From NCBI RefSeq assembly GCF_035294505.1, contig NZ_DATGKU010000240.1, positions 1-25,202 on the forward strand: a DNA stretch of 25,202 nucleotides. The letters run 5' to 3'. A program made the position numbers and the translations under genes. The stretch is from Chthonomonas sp035294505 (GTDB lineage Bacteria > Armatimonadota > Chthonomonadetes > Chthonomonadales > Chthonomonadaceae). Shown one piece after another: positions 14,742-22,647 of the stretch; the stretch's first letter is position 1; every line of letters begins with the position of its first letter. The notes under the pieces are model-generated. The model had not been told where the DNA came from and ran no database searches. It saw nothing but the letters and a program-made list of their open reading frames with translations.

Positions 14742-15002
14742 TCAATAAAGCCCAATGAGGAGCGCCCCATTCGTATTGGAACCGGTCGCCCATACCTGCT
14801 GCACGGCAATGGGGTTATAGCCCTTTATAAAAGGCATGGTGAGCTGGTCGCCGCCGAGTGTGGTAACATGCAGCGTGCAGTCGGCGCTTACCAAAAGCCC
14901 GCGTGCATAGGGAACGCCGTTCACGTTGGCCGTTACAAGCTGCGTGTCGCTAGGGGTAATGGGCCAAGCGCGTTGCGCCGGGTTTGCGGATGGAACGTTC
15001 AT
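14742..15002 (-). CDS. Spike-base-like protein (GTA Rcc01079-type family)
   Basis: An 86-residue beta-rich protein. The pattern AWPITPSDTQLVTANVNGV, then ARGLLVSADCTLHVTTLGGDQ and VQQVWATGSNTNGALLIGLY, matches my recollection of a small family found in tailed phages and gene transfer agents, where it forms a spike base (Rcc01079-type): a TPSD start, a GG-D central strand and a terminal V-ATGT segment before LY. The gene overlaps the upstream 110-residue gene by 4 bases (ATGA), so the pair is coupled. In gene transfer agents this gene lies at the tail end of the cluster, whereas here it follows the capsid gene. A family search would confirm or reject the call. Confidence 0.5.
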   Translation of the reverse strand: MNVPSANPAQRAWPITPSDTQLVTANVNGVPYARGLLVSADCTLHVTTLGGDQLTMPFIKGYNPIAVQQVWATGSNTNGALLIGLY

Positions 15003-15331
15003 CTTCGCCTCCCTTGCTTGCCCTCTGCGCCGGGCTTTAACGAACCCGCTGCCAGCTTGTGTTCCAACGCTTCCACCCGCTCCTTAAGCCGCTCCCACTC
15101 TCTCGACATCTCCGCGAAGGTGGGCATCCGCCGCTCGCTGCCATCGGGGAAAACTGCGGGGAAAGGAGCTAGCTTCGGGTCGTCCGGCCCCACTACGGCC
15201 TGTACCTCCAGCATCGGCTCGGCGCAAACGGCCTCGCTCACCTGCGAAACCAACAACCATTTTTGGCAAGGATAAAGTACACCCTCCACGCGAAATCCCT
15301 GTCCTTGCCCCCGACACCGCACGGCATACAT
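14999..15331 (-). CDS. Small protein with C-terminal coiled coil, unknown
   Basis: A 110-residue protein with no family I recognise. The N-terminal half has beta strands (FRVEGVLYPCQKWLLVSQ, PMLEVQAVVGPDDPKL), and the C-terminal third is a charged helix (MSREWERLKERVEALEHKLA) typical of a coiled coil. GAGGAGGAG lies about 7 bases before the ATG at 15331. It follows the capsid gene by about 25 bases and overlaps the spike-base-like gene. A role as capsid or neck accessory is possible, but no motif supports one. Confidence 0.5.
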   Translation of the reverse strand: MYAVRCRGQGQGFRVEGVLYPCQKWLLVSQVSEAVCAEPMLEVQAVVGPDDPKLAPFPAVFPDGSERRMPTFAEMSREWERLKERVEALEHKLAAGSLKPGAEGKQGRRR

Positions 15332-15355
15332 TGTTTCTCTCCTCCTCTCGAAAAG

Positions 15356-16285
15356 CTACGCCGTGGCGTTCGATCCATAGGCAAGTTGCCAAAGTCCATA
15401 GCCCTGCACATAGCGCCCCCGCACGGTGAAGTGGTAGCGCTCGCGAATGCGGGCCTCCGGCATGTCCATATCGGTCTCAAGAGTGATCGGCACGTCGCTG
15501 CGATTCTGGATGACAATGGGCTTCACCTCGCGACTGCAGTCCAACAAGAACCACTGATAGCCCGGAATGTAAGGGTTGATCACCAGCTTATAGCGACCGT
15601 TGAAGTAGTTGCGATAGGGCGTCGCGGGCACCCCGGCCGTGCCCACCTCTCCGGGCTGATACACAATGTCCTGTGCCACCAGGTTCCACGCGCGGCGCGC
15701 CAACAACGGCCCCACCACCAGCGTGTCGGGCACCACGTGCATGGGAATGCCTTTATCATCTACAAAGCTCATCATCGCGGTGGCGGCAGCCTCTAACGCC
15801 GAATCGCTGAGGGGCGCTGTGGTGATGTTGCTCTGAATAGGGCTGCTTCCCTCCTGATGATTGGCGTTGAAGAAATACTGACCATCGTAGCAAAGCTGCG
15901 AAAACCCGGAGACCAACCCTTGAAACGCCAACTGGTTCCAATGCCGCACCGGCTCTTGGGCCAACTCCCGAACCCGCAGCATAATCAGGCCGTACTGGTC
16001 GTCCTCGATCATGCGCCTATCAATCACCAAAGCGCCCTTGTAGAGAATATCGGCTAACTGATAGGTATCTTCGCGAAGCGCCTGCTCCTTGATCTCGTCG
16101 GTAAAAGGCTGCATAACGGCACCGCGCCCCAACCACGCATAGCGCTGAATGGGGAGCGTGGTCGGCAACTCTGTGGCGATCTGGCGCCAGTCTGCCTTCT
16201 CGTTGGCCTCCAAATAGGCGTTGTTAAACTCCGTTTTGATGCCGGCCTGCGTCAACAAAAGCAGGTCGGAGGTCACAATAGCCAT
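15356..16285 (-). CDS. Major capsid protein, Mu gpT-like family
   Basis: A 309-residue protein that builds the head shell. Features of the Mu gpT-like major head family include the N-terminal LLTQAGIKTEFNNAY segment, ADWRQIATELPTT, the central LAFQGLVSGFSQLCYDGQYFF followed by NANHQEG, and ALEAAATAMMSFVDDKGIPM with VVPDTLVVGPLLARRA. The C-terminus YVQGYGLWQLAYGS is also typical. The gene follows the DUF2190-like decoration gene after a 200-base leader. No Shine-Dalgarno sequence is visible directly before the ATG at 16285, in contrast to most genes here. The preceding S49 protease is probably the prohead protease of this capsid. Confidence 0.85.
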   Translation of the reverse strand: MAIVTSDLLLLTQAGIKTEFNNAYLEANEKADWRQIATELPTTLPIQRYAWLGRGAVMQPFTDEIKEQALREDTYQLADILYKGALVIDRRMIEDDQYGLIMLRVRELAQEPVRHWNQLAFQGLVSGFSQLCYDGQYFFNANHQEGSSPIQSNITTAPLSDSALEAAATAMMSFVDDKGIPMHVVPDTLVVGPLLARRAWNLVAQDIVYQPGEVGTAGVPATPYRNYFNGRYKLVINPYIPGYQWFLLDCSREVKPIVIQNRSDVPITLETDMDMPEARIRERYHFTVRGRYVQGYGLWQLAYGSNATA

Positions 16286-16404
16286 AAAGATTTTGAGACA
16301 AGGGAACCGTCGCTTTTAGGCGACACAGGGAATTGTCTCGTCGCCTTCTGAGGCGACCGACGAGAGCCTAAGCCGTCGTGTCCCCTGTCCACTCCTCCTT
16401 TCTT
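16286..16404 (-). promoter_or_regulatory. Structured leader of the capsid gene
   Basis: On the minus strand, AAAGGAGGA (16393-16401) is followed by ACAGGGGA (16381-16388), which pairs with TTCCCTGT (16325-16332) through one G-U pair. Enclosed are CGACG/CGTCG (16358-16362 with 16374-16378) and GTCGCC/GGCGAC (16340-16345 with 16352-16357). A separate GTCGC/GCGAC hairpin (16309-16324) lies close to the start codon. Together they form a three-way-junction-like leader. Confidence 0.5.
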
Positions 16405-16486
16405 CTCAGATGTTTTGATGTTGCATTAAACCCATGCGCATTCAAGGCGCGTGGCGCCGACATTTCACTGCCGGTGAAGATGGAAA

Positions 16487-16918
16487 CTAGCGCACCGCGG
16501 CATCAATGCGAATGCGCACGTCGTTGGCATCCTCCACTCCAACCACATAGCCCACCAACGTGTTTGGGTTGGAACTGTTGGTGGTATTCGTTGTCAGAGT
16601 CTGATCGTCGAGCGCGTAGACGGCATCTCCTACCAACGTTTGAGAAGCGGAGGGCAAAGCAAACACATAAGTGCCCGTCTTCTGCACGCGAATGCTCTGT
16701 GCGCCCGCCGGCCCGCCGCTGTTGTCTATGGTCTCGTAAGCGACGCCTAAAAAGTTATCTGCCGTGGTGGCAGCGCCTGCCCGCGCCGGGTAGGCGTACC
16801 CGTCGGCGTTGTAGGCCACCACCAAAGTTCCTTTGTTGATGCGCACAGCCCCCATTTTGTAGGCCACGATCTGCCCCGGTTTTCTTTGGGCCTCGCGCGG
16901 CCCCGTAGATGCTGCCAT
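16487..16918 (-). CDS. DUF2190-like capsid decoration protein
   Basis: A 143-residue, beta-rich, Ala/Thr-rich protein. The order PGQIVAYKMGAVRINKGTL, NFLGVAYETIDN, and IRVQKTGTYVFALPSASQ, then VGDAVYALDDQTLT and GYVVGVEDANDVRIRIDA, matches the DUF2190/decorator protein family that stabilises capsids. The family typically lies next to the protease and major capsid genes, as here. AAAGGAG lies about 9 bases before the ATG at 16918. The function as cement protein is inferred from family and position. Confidence 0.75.
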   Translation of the reverse strand: MAASTGPREAQRKPGQIVAYKMGAVRINKGTLVVAYNADGYAYPARAGAATTADNFLGVAYETIDNSGGPAGAQSIRVQKTGTYVFALPSASQTLVGDAVYALDDQTLTTNTTNSSNPNTLVGYVVGVEDANDVRIRIDAAVR

Positions 16919-16947
16919 CCTAAATGTCTCCTTTCACTAGAACGTGT

Positions 16948-16981
16948 CCTGCCGCGCAGGCTTTTAAAGCAGTGCGGCAGG
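16948..16981 (-). promoter_or_regulatory. Stem-loop upstream of the decoration gene
   Basis: CCTGCCGC (16948-16955) and GCGGCAGG (16974-16981) form an 8-bp stem; an inner CTTT/AAAG pairing shortens the loop. It lies between an orphan AAAGGAGGA site (16988-16996) and the ribosome binding site of the decoration gene. It may attenuate or protect the transcript between protease and decoration genes; no T tract is seen. Confidence 0.4.
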
Positions 16982-17071
16982 CCGCCTTCCTCCTTTGCTT
17001 TGAGTGCCTGCTTCTTGTTCCGGTCGCCGTCATCCACAGGCGGCTCTCGCATTTCCAGCCGAAAGCTCCCA

Positions 17072-18544
17072 CTATTCCCTTGCCGCCAACAGATTCTCCG
17101 CTAACGCCTCCTGCTTCTCCGGCGTGGTAAACCCCATCTTAATGGCCATCGCCCGTTGCGCCTCCGTCAGACGCTCCCAAGCGCCGCCCTCACCGCTCCC
17201 ATCCAAAGGGTTGGGTAGGCGGCAAGGTGCCGACACCCGTTGGCCTCCGCCGGCAGCCTCCACCCCGAACTTCGCATCGGCCTCCAGATTCCAGGCGCGC
17301 GCTTTAGCCCTCACAACCTCCATCGGCTCGAAATCTACCTGCGCCCCTATAGTGACCCCGCTCTCCACCCCATAAAGGCGTATGGCCGCCCGTTTTGCCT
17401 CCGCTCTGGCCTCTTCAAGCGCCTCGATACCAAGCTTCGCCATCTCCAACCGATGCCGCAAGTCCGAAGCCGAAACGATGCCCTGCTCCTGCAGCAGCTG
17501 CACAACCTCCCTGTCCGGCTCGCCAACGGCCTCTATCGGCAGCGATGACTCCTCAGCGAGAGCCTCCTCGATCTCTAACGACGCCTCTCCCCTCTCTAAA
17601 GCCTCCTCCAACTGTTTTGCAGGCTCCTCCGCCTTCGCCATCACCTCCTGCCCTCGCCGCAGCGCAGAGAGAATCTGCCGCACACCCTCTTGCCAATGCA
17701 TGGCCATCTCGCTCCTTTCTCTATCGCTATCCATCCGCTCCCGCACCTGTACGCGGGCGCGTAAACGTTCTAATGCCTCTTCAAACGAAAGCATCTCATC
17801 CACCAACCCGACTTTCACTGCCTGTTGCCCCACAAAAAGCCCCCCACGCGCTACCTGCTGAAGTTGCCTCTCGGTAAGCGCTCGCCGCCGCTGCACAAAG
17901 CGCGTAAAGACCCCTCCCACCGTGCGCACATATCGCTCCAAATAGCGCACATCGGCAGGTAAAAGCGGTTGACCCGGCGCCCCTACCCGCTTGCGTGGGC
18001 CGGTGGCAACCGCATGCACCCGCAAGCCGGCTCGCTCGAACGCGCGACTGCTGTCGGTGACCACCAACAAAGCCCCTATCCCTCCAACCGTTGCCGTGGC
18101 GTTGCAGTAAATAGCGTCGGCGGCGCAGGCGATCCAGTAGGCCGCACTACACCCCACGTCCTCGATGTAGGCCGCTAAAGGCTTTTGCCGGGCAAAACGG
18201 TAAAGAGCCATCGCGAGGTCATGCGTGCCAGCCACTTGCCCCCCAGGTGAATCGATGCGAAGTAAAAGGGCGCTCACTTTGGCATCGCTGAGCGCCTGGC
18301 CCACCGCAAAACGCGCCCAACGTGTCGAGCACCCGCCCTCCACCGGCTGCTTCGTTAATCGGCCCACGAGGTTGAGCACCGCAATGCCGTCCTCAAGCAC
18401 GCGAAAACCCGAACCGGCCTCACCTAGGCGAACCTCTTCCTCCTCGCTACGTGCTTCCTGCGGCAAACGGGGATCGCTCTCAGACGCCGCCACATAGGGT
18501 TCCAGCGCCCACAGCGCCTCTTCTGTTAACCAACCGTTTTCCAT
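17072..18544 (-). CDS. S49 (SppA/ClpP-like) prohead protease with scaffold-like C-terminal extension
   Basis: A 490-residue protein. Residues about 45-265 form a peptidase S49 domain: LLLRIDSPGGQVAGT (oxyanion region, residues 94-107), the catalytic Ser133 in DVGCSAAYWIACAAD, GGIGALLVVTDSS, and the likely catalytic Lys185 in ATGPRKRVGAPGQ, then GLFVGQQAVKVGLVDE. Phage S49 enzymes, such as lambda C, process the prohead. Residues about 265-400 are rich in Glu, Ala and Lys and helical (coiled-coil-like), and about 400-490 contain LTEAQRAMAIKMGFTTPEKQ, so the C-terminal part may act as the internal scaffold. There is no signal peptide, which separates it from cellular SppA. The gene starts divergently from the PEP-CTERM cargo gene, 136 bases away. 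Confidence 0.85.
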   Translation of the reverse strand: MENGWLTEEALWALEPYVAASESDPRLPQEARSEEEEVRLGEAGSGFRVLEDGIAVLNLVGRLTKQPVEGGCSTRWARFAVGQALSDAKVSALLLRIDSPGGQVAGTHDLAMALYRFARQKPLAAYIEDVGCSAAYWIACAADAIYCNATATVGGIGALLVVTDSSRAFERAGLRVHAVATGPRKRVGAPGQPLLPADVRYLERYVRTVGGVFTRFVQRRRALTERQLQQVARGGLFVGQQAVKVGLVDEMLSFEEALERLRARVQVRERMDSDRERSEMAMHWQEGVRQILSALRRGQEVMAKAEEPAKQLEEALERGEASLEIEEALAEESSLPIEAVGEPDREVVQLLQEQGIVSASDLRHRLEMAKLGIEALEEARAEAKRAAIRLYGVESGVTIGAQVDFEPMEVVRAKARAWNLEADAKFGVEAAGGGQRVSAPCRLPNPLDGSGEGGAWERLTEAQRAMAIKMGFTTPEKQEALAENLLAARE

Positions 18545-18680
18545 TCCCTTTACCTACTTCGTTCTGAGGATTCCAGCGTCTCTCAAGTTAATGGAGGCAA
18601 AAACCGGCAATTTTTCTATAGATATCTTTTTCTTGTTAAGCGTATATTGTCTTGCGACTTTTTGTAGGAGGATGAAATTT

Positions 18681-19736
18681 GTGTTACGCAAAATCGTTTT
18701 TTGTATTGGAATGACGACTTTTTGCCTCTGTAGCCATCTCTTGGCATCGGCGCAAACCATCACAACTCTCAATCAGGCGCTGAACGATAACCTCTTTCTG
18801 TTCAGCAGCGGGTCGTTGGCTAATACGGACATCCAAGGGCTTACCGCTATCGGCGGGAACCTCACGTTGTCGAGCATGGGCCTCGGTGACTCGAACTTCG
18901 ATACCGGCAAAAACTCACTTGTGGTGGCCGGCAATGTGTCGTCATCTAGCTCCGCCATCAACCACGGCAACGGTGTTATCGGTGGAAACCTCTCCGGCAG
19001 CCTCTACGATAACGACCCAAACGGCCACATCTCAAGCGGTGTTGGAAACTCCGTTGCCGCCCTCGGCGTTGACTTTAACGCCGTCAAGAACAACAGTACC
19101 TCCCAACAAAACCAGCTTGCCGGCCTCAGCAACAGCCCCGGCGCCACGTTCAGCTTCAACTCCAACCGCTACGACCTCAATTTCACCAACGCCTCGCCGG
19201 TGAATGGGCTGTATGTCTACAACCTTACCCAGTCTCAATTCAACAATCTCTCCACCGGTGCCTACCTCAACATCGTCTTCTCAGGCTCCCTTCCCGCCCA
19301 CCCCATCCTGATCAACGTGGCCGGCTCGTCTCCCCAGTGGAACGGCGTCGTGGAATTCAACAACCAGCAGTTTACGCAACCGACCGATGCCATCCACTCC
19401 GATCTGTTGTTCAACTTCTATCAGGCCAACAGCCTTGCGTTGAACCAGTCCATCGAGGGGAATCTCTTGGCAACTTCGGCCAACGTTACAACCAGCGGCT
19501 ATGGGCATATCGGAGGCGCGCTCATTGCCAACAGCCTTTATGGAACCAACGGCAGCCCGGCCAACTTCGAGCTACACTGGAACGGCCAGGGCTTTCAAAT
19601 TCCCCATACCGCGACACCCGAAGCAAGCTCTCTTGCCGCCCTGGCAGGCCTGCTTTTATTCGGGGGAACAACGGTCTGGACGCGACGTAGGAAAAGCCCG
19701 TATCGAGCTAACGATGAAACGGTTGCTTCCTCCTAG
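18681..19736 (+). CDS. Choice-of-anchor A secreted protein with PEP-CTERM-like sorting tail, opposite-strand cargo
   Basis: About 351 residues. The preferred start is GTG at 18681, because AGGAGG (18666-18671) lies 9 bases upstream; the in-frame ATG at 18672 touches AGGAGG and is too close. The protein starts with a signal peptide (VLRKIVFCIGMTTFCLC, HLLASAQT). The body matches the choice-of-anchor A domain: LNDNLFLFSSGSLANTDIQG, AIGGNLTL, SLVVAGNVSS, and a terminal HIGGALIANSLYG. It ends with TPEASSLAALAGLLLFGG, then TTVWTRRRK: a PEP-like motif, hydrophobic segment and basic cluster, the signal recognised by exosortase in diderm bacteria. Such proteins are exported and placed on the cell surface or in the exopolysaccharide matrix. 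The gene lies inside the head module, between portal and protease, in the opposite direction. Its TAG shares CTAG with the portal stop. It is not a virion-type gene and is probably cargo. Confidence 0.85.
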   Translation: MLRKIVFCIGMTTFCLCSHLLASAQTITTLNQALNDNLFLFSSGSLANTDIQGLTAIGGNLTLSSMGLGDSNFDTGKNSLVVAGNVSSSSSAINHGNGVIGGNLSGSLYDNDPNGHISSGVGNSVAALGVDFNAVKNNSTSQQNQLAGLSNSPGATFSFNSNRYDLNFTNASPVNGLYVYNLTQSQFNNLSTGAYLNIVFSGSLPAHPILINVAGSSPQWNGVVEFNNQQFTQPTDAIHSDLLFNFYQANSLALNQSIEGNLLATSANVTTSGYGHIGGALIANSLYGTNGSPANFELHWNGQGFQIPHTATPEASSLAALAGLLLFGGTTVWTRRRKSPYRANDETVASS

Positions 19737-21136
19737 CCACGACTTCCGGTGTGAGGAACCGCAGGACCGCTGCCTGTCACCCGGACGGCAGCGGTCTCGT
19801 TGGTTTGCCAGCCCTCATCGCGCTTGCGGGCCTCGTTGGCGATCTCTACGGCCTCCGCCTGGGCATCTGTCAGCCGCGTAACGCTCTTCAGCTCCTTTAT
19901 CTCCAGCTCCACCCAATAGGGCAGCCCTAACAGACGAAGGTGCAGCGCCCCGGCCTGCTGCAAAGGCGCAGCGGCCTTGCGGGTCAACGTACGCAAGGCC
20001 GCCGTGTAGATGTCCCACTCCACCCGACTCCATGTCTCCGTAGAGCCTTCCACAATGCCCATGAGCGTGGGCAGCTGCTTCAAAGCCTGCACCAGCCGCA
20101 AACGCAACATCTGCCATAAGCCCCCGACGTCAGGCCAAGCCTCCCGGCTTCCCGCCGCATTCACCACCGTGTTCTTATCATGGAAAAAGGCGTCATCCGC
20201 CTTGAGATCGTTCCAAAAAGCGACCGCCTCCTGAAAACGCGCCTGCACATACTCGTTGATCTCCAGCGGATCGGTCAATCCAACCACCTCCCGTGCGAGG
20301 TTAGCCCACATTTCAAAATCGAAGCCCACATCCCATTTCGGAGTACCGATGCGGTGGAAGGCCAACATCACATCGCGCCAAAAAGCCAAGCATTCTAAAA
20401 CCACCGTTAAGGCGGCACCAAAAGGAGCCCTGCCATAAGGCTCATCGGGCAAGGCCGCTATGCGACTGGTGAAGAAGCGCTCCATCGGCATCGGCACAAA
20501 CAGCCCACCGAACCCCGCCGCATACAGCCCCATGCCGTTGGGGTTGGCTATCTGCTGCTGGTAGAGCCGCAAAACCCCATCGTCATCGCGCCGATAGCGA
20601 AGGGTAAGCGTGTTGACGGGGTAGACCGCCGCGATGCCCTTTCCTCTCGACGCCGGCACCGCCTCCACCGCGCACATCCCCGCAAACATCAGCATCTGAA
20701 AGTTTTGGGCCAGCGCATCCTCAAAGCCGCCTACTTCCGGGCTGTTATCCCGCCATAACACCTCCAGCAACGCCGTGCCTTCCGCCGATTCCTCCACACT
20801 GCCCGACGCGGTGCGCGTTAGCGCCTTTAACCTTACCGTCTCCGCATTACATCCCAAATGCACTCCATTCCATAAAGCAAGTCCCACCTCCGGCACCAAG
20901 TCGGGCAAGAGCGAAAGCAGCTCTAAAGGCTGCTGAGCCGCCAGGCGCGCGACTCCCTCCAACGATTGAAGGGCCATGCTGGTGCCGAAATCTACCCCGC
21001 GTCGAGCGATGTAGCCCAAGCCGCCCTTGCCGAAAAGCACCTGCCCGGCCCCTTGAGAAACGCGCCGTCCCTGCCAAGCAAAACGCTCCGAACCCACGTA
21101 ATCTGGAATCTGCTTTCGCCCTATTGTGCTTGCCAT
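19733..21136 (-). CDS. Portal protein, DUF935 (Mu gp29-like)
   Basis: About 467 residues, forming the dodecameric DNA gate at one capsid vertex. It fits DUF935: FAGMCAVEAVPASRGKGIAA, PVNTLTLRYRRDDDGVLRL, MPMERFFTSRIAALPDEPYG, APFGAALTVVLECLAFW, and RIGTPKWDVGFDFE, followed by a long helical C-terminal region. The ATG at 21136 (MASTIGRKQIPDY) was chosen because GAGGA lies 7 bases upstream; an ATG at 21148 is also possible. The terminase stop at 21160 is 24 bases away, so the two genes belong to one transcript. Its stop overlaps that of the convergent PEP-CTERM cargo gene. Confidence 0.75.
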   Translation of the reverse strand: MASTIGRKQIPDYVGSERFAWQGRRVSQGAGQVLFGKGGLGYIARRGVDFGTSMALQSLEGVARLAAQQPLELLSLLPDLVPEVGLALWNGVHLGCNAETVRLKALTRTASGSVEESAEGTALLEVLWRDNSPEVGGFEDALAQNFQMLMFAGMCAVEAVPASRGKGIAAVYPVNTLTLRYRRDDDGVLRLYQQQIANPNGMGLYAAGFGGLFVPMPMERFFTSRIAALPDEPYGRAPFGAALTVVLECLAFWRDVMLAFHRIGTPKWDVGFDFEMWANLAREVVGLTDPLEINEYVQARFQEAVAFWNDLKADDAFFHDKNTVVNAAGSREAWPDVGGLWQMLRLRLVQALKQLPTLMGIVEGSTETWSRVEWDIYTAALRTLTRKAAAPLQQAGALHLRLLGLPYWVELEIKELKSVTRLTDAQAEAVEIANEARKRDEGWQTNETAAVRVTGSGPAVPHTGSRG

Positions 21137-21159
21137 CCGTTTCCTCATGCGTTGTCTTC

Positions 21160-22647
21160 TCAGCGTGCCTTTCTTCTCCCCACCCCCCAACTCGGTGCGT
21201 AGACCGCTCGCTCCGGTGCTTGCTGCAAGGTAAGGAATGCGATGCCGACAGCATCTATTTGGTCGTCATGGGCCCCTAAAGGGAAGCTCTCGGCCTCCTC
21301 AAGAAACGACTTCACCCAGCCCGAACCGTCCTCTACCAGCACCAAACGCCCCTGCTCCGCAATCGGTACCCACACCGAAGCCAAGGCCACCTTATCCGTT
21401 TGGCGAGCTACGGCAACGATGCTAAAACCCGCAAACACGGGGTCTCGCTGCATCTCACTCACCAAACCTGCCGCCATTCCCACGCTCTCTACCCCAATGC
21501 GCCGCAACGGGTAACGCCCCGCAAAGAGACGTGCCCTCTGGGCGATAGCACGGCGCCCCATCCCCGGCTCCCACTGTCCTCGCGCCGGTGCAAACAGATA
21601 GGTGGTGCCCTCTGCATCTATGCCCAAAGGAAACGCCACCGTGTAGTCCGCGCTCGTCTTGGCCGATACCGCTAAATCTACCCCCATAACGGCCTGCTTC
21701 AGCGGCGGCACCTGCTCCTCGCCTATCACCCGAAAATAGGCGCCCTTAATCAAGCCACCCCCGATGGGCATCGGGCGACCCTGAAACTGCCCAAACCAAA
21801 TGGAGGGCGACTTCTGCTGCTCCTCCAAAAAGGCATCGGAGAGACGTTCCGAAAGCTTCTCGCCCACCGCCCGCCCCATCGGGTCTTCGCCTTCGCCATC
21901 GTAAATCGCACTGAAGCGCAGCAGCTCCCAACCGCCCTCCTCCAGCAGACGGCCTGCCAAGTCTTCCGTATGATAGCGGTGGAACATCACCACCACATTC
22001 GTTTCCGGTCGTATGCGCACCTTCGCTCCCGCGCTCCAAAACGTCCAAACGCTCTCGCGTATCACCGGCGAGAGGGCTTCTTGCGGCGAGGCGTAGGGGT
22101 CATCAATAATCAGCAAGTCCGCCCCTTGCCCCACGAAGCCGGTACGCAAGCCCAGCGCCATAAAGCTGGGTTGGCCATCGCGCAACTGTGTGCGTGCTAC
22201 CGTGCTCCACATGCCCTGTTGGGCCGGTTCCACAACGCGACACGGAGGCCCAAACACATCGTGCAAAGAGGCATCGCGCAGGAGCTGGAGGTTGATTTTG
22301 GAGAAACGGGTAGCATGGGTAATGTTGTAGCAGGCCAACTTAATGCGCAGGGTCGGTTTTTGCGCCAGCATCCAGGCGGGGAAGCGTTGGCTCACGATCA
22401 CGCTCTTGCCCACTTGAGGTGGAGCGTGGATCAGCAGTCTTGCGCCTTGCTCTTGGCGCAGCCGTTCGAGACGGTTGCACAGAAGGCGCTGCCAGGGGTC
22501 TAGCCGCCACGGAAACGTCCTCTCGATGAACGCCGCCAGGGCGATCAGATGGGTTGGGGGCAGCCATGGGTGCAGGGCCTGCTGTAACTGGCTCTTGAAG
22601 GAGGCGATCACGGATGTGGAGGGCAACCCTTTGCGCCGCCGCCTCAT
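21160..22647 (-). CDS. terL: Terminase large subunit
   Basis: A 495-residue packaging ATPase and nuclease. The ATPase domain has the Walker A HAPPQVGKS (Lys81), the adenine-binding region around WQRLLC, and the Walker B LLIIDDPY (Asp182, Asp183). The nuclease domain has GVDLAVSAKTSADYT (Asp324), GVESVG (Glu387) and HDDQIDAVG (Asp461, Asp462, Asp465), the acidic residues of the RNase H-like fold, so the enzyme looks intact. The start at 22647 lies inside the upstream gene, giving a long overlap of about 300 bases. No in-frame ATG occurs between residues 1 and 93, so the start cannot be moved far without losing the ATPase domain. It is the second gene of the head operon. Confidence 0.93.
   Translation of the reverse strand: MRRRRKGLPSTSVIASFKSQLQQALHPWLPPTHLIALAAFIERTFPWRLDPWQRLLCNRLERLRQEQGARLLIHAPPQVGKSVIVSQRFPAWMLAQKPTLRIKLACYNITHATRFSKINLQLLRDASLHDVFGPPCRVVEPAQQGMWSTVARTQLRDGQPSFMALGLRTGFVGQGADLLIIDDPYASPQEALSPVIRESVWTFWSAGAKVRIRPETNVVVMFHRYHTEDLAGRLLEEGGWELLRFSAIYDGEGEDPMGRAVGEKLSERLSDAFLEEQQKSPSIWFGQFQGRPMPIGGGLIKGAYFRVIGEEQVPPLKQAVMGVDLAVSAKTSADYTVAFPLGIDAEGTTYLFAPARGQWEPGMGRRAIAQRARLFAGRYPLRRIGVESVGMAAGLVSEMQRDPVFAGFSIVAVARQTDKVALASVWVPIAEQGRLVLVEDGSGWVKSFLEEAESFPLGAHDDQIDAVGIAFLTLQQAPERAVYAPSWGVGRRKAR

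Noticed and set aside
16378..16839. A 153-residue plus-strand ORF
   Set aside because: It is the antisense of the decoration gene and its leader, with Cys/Arg-rich composition and no family signal.
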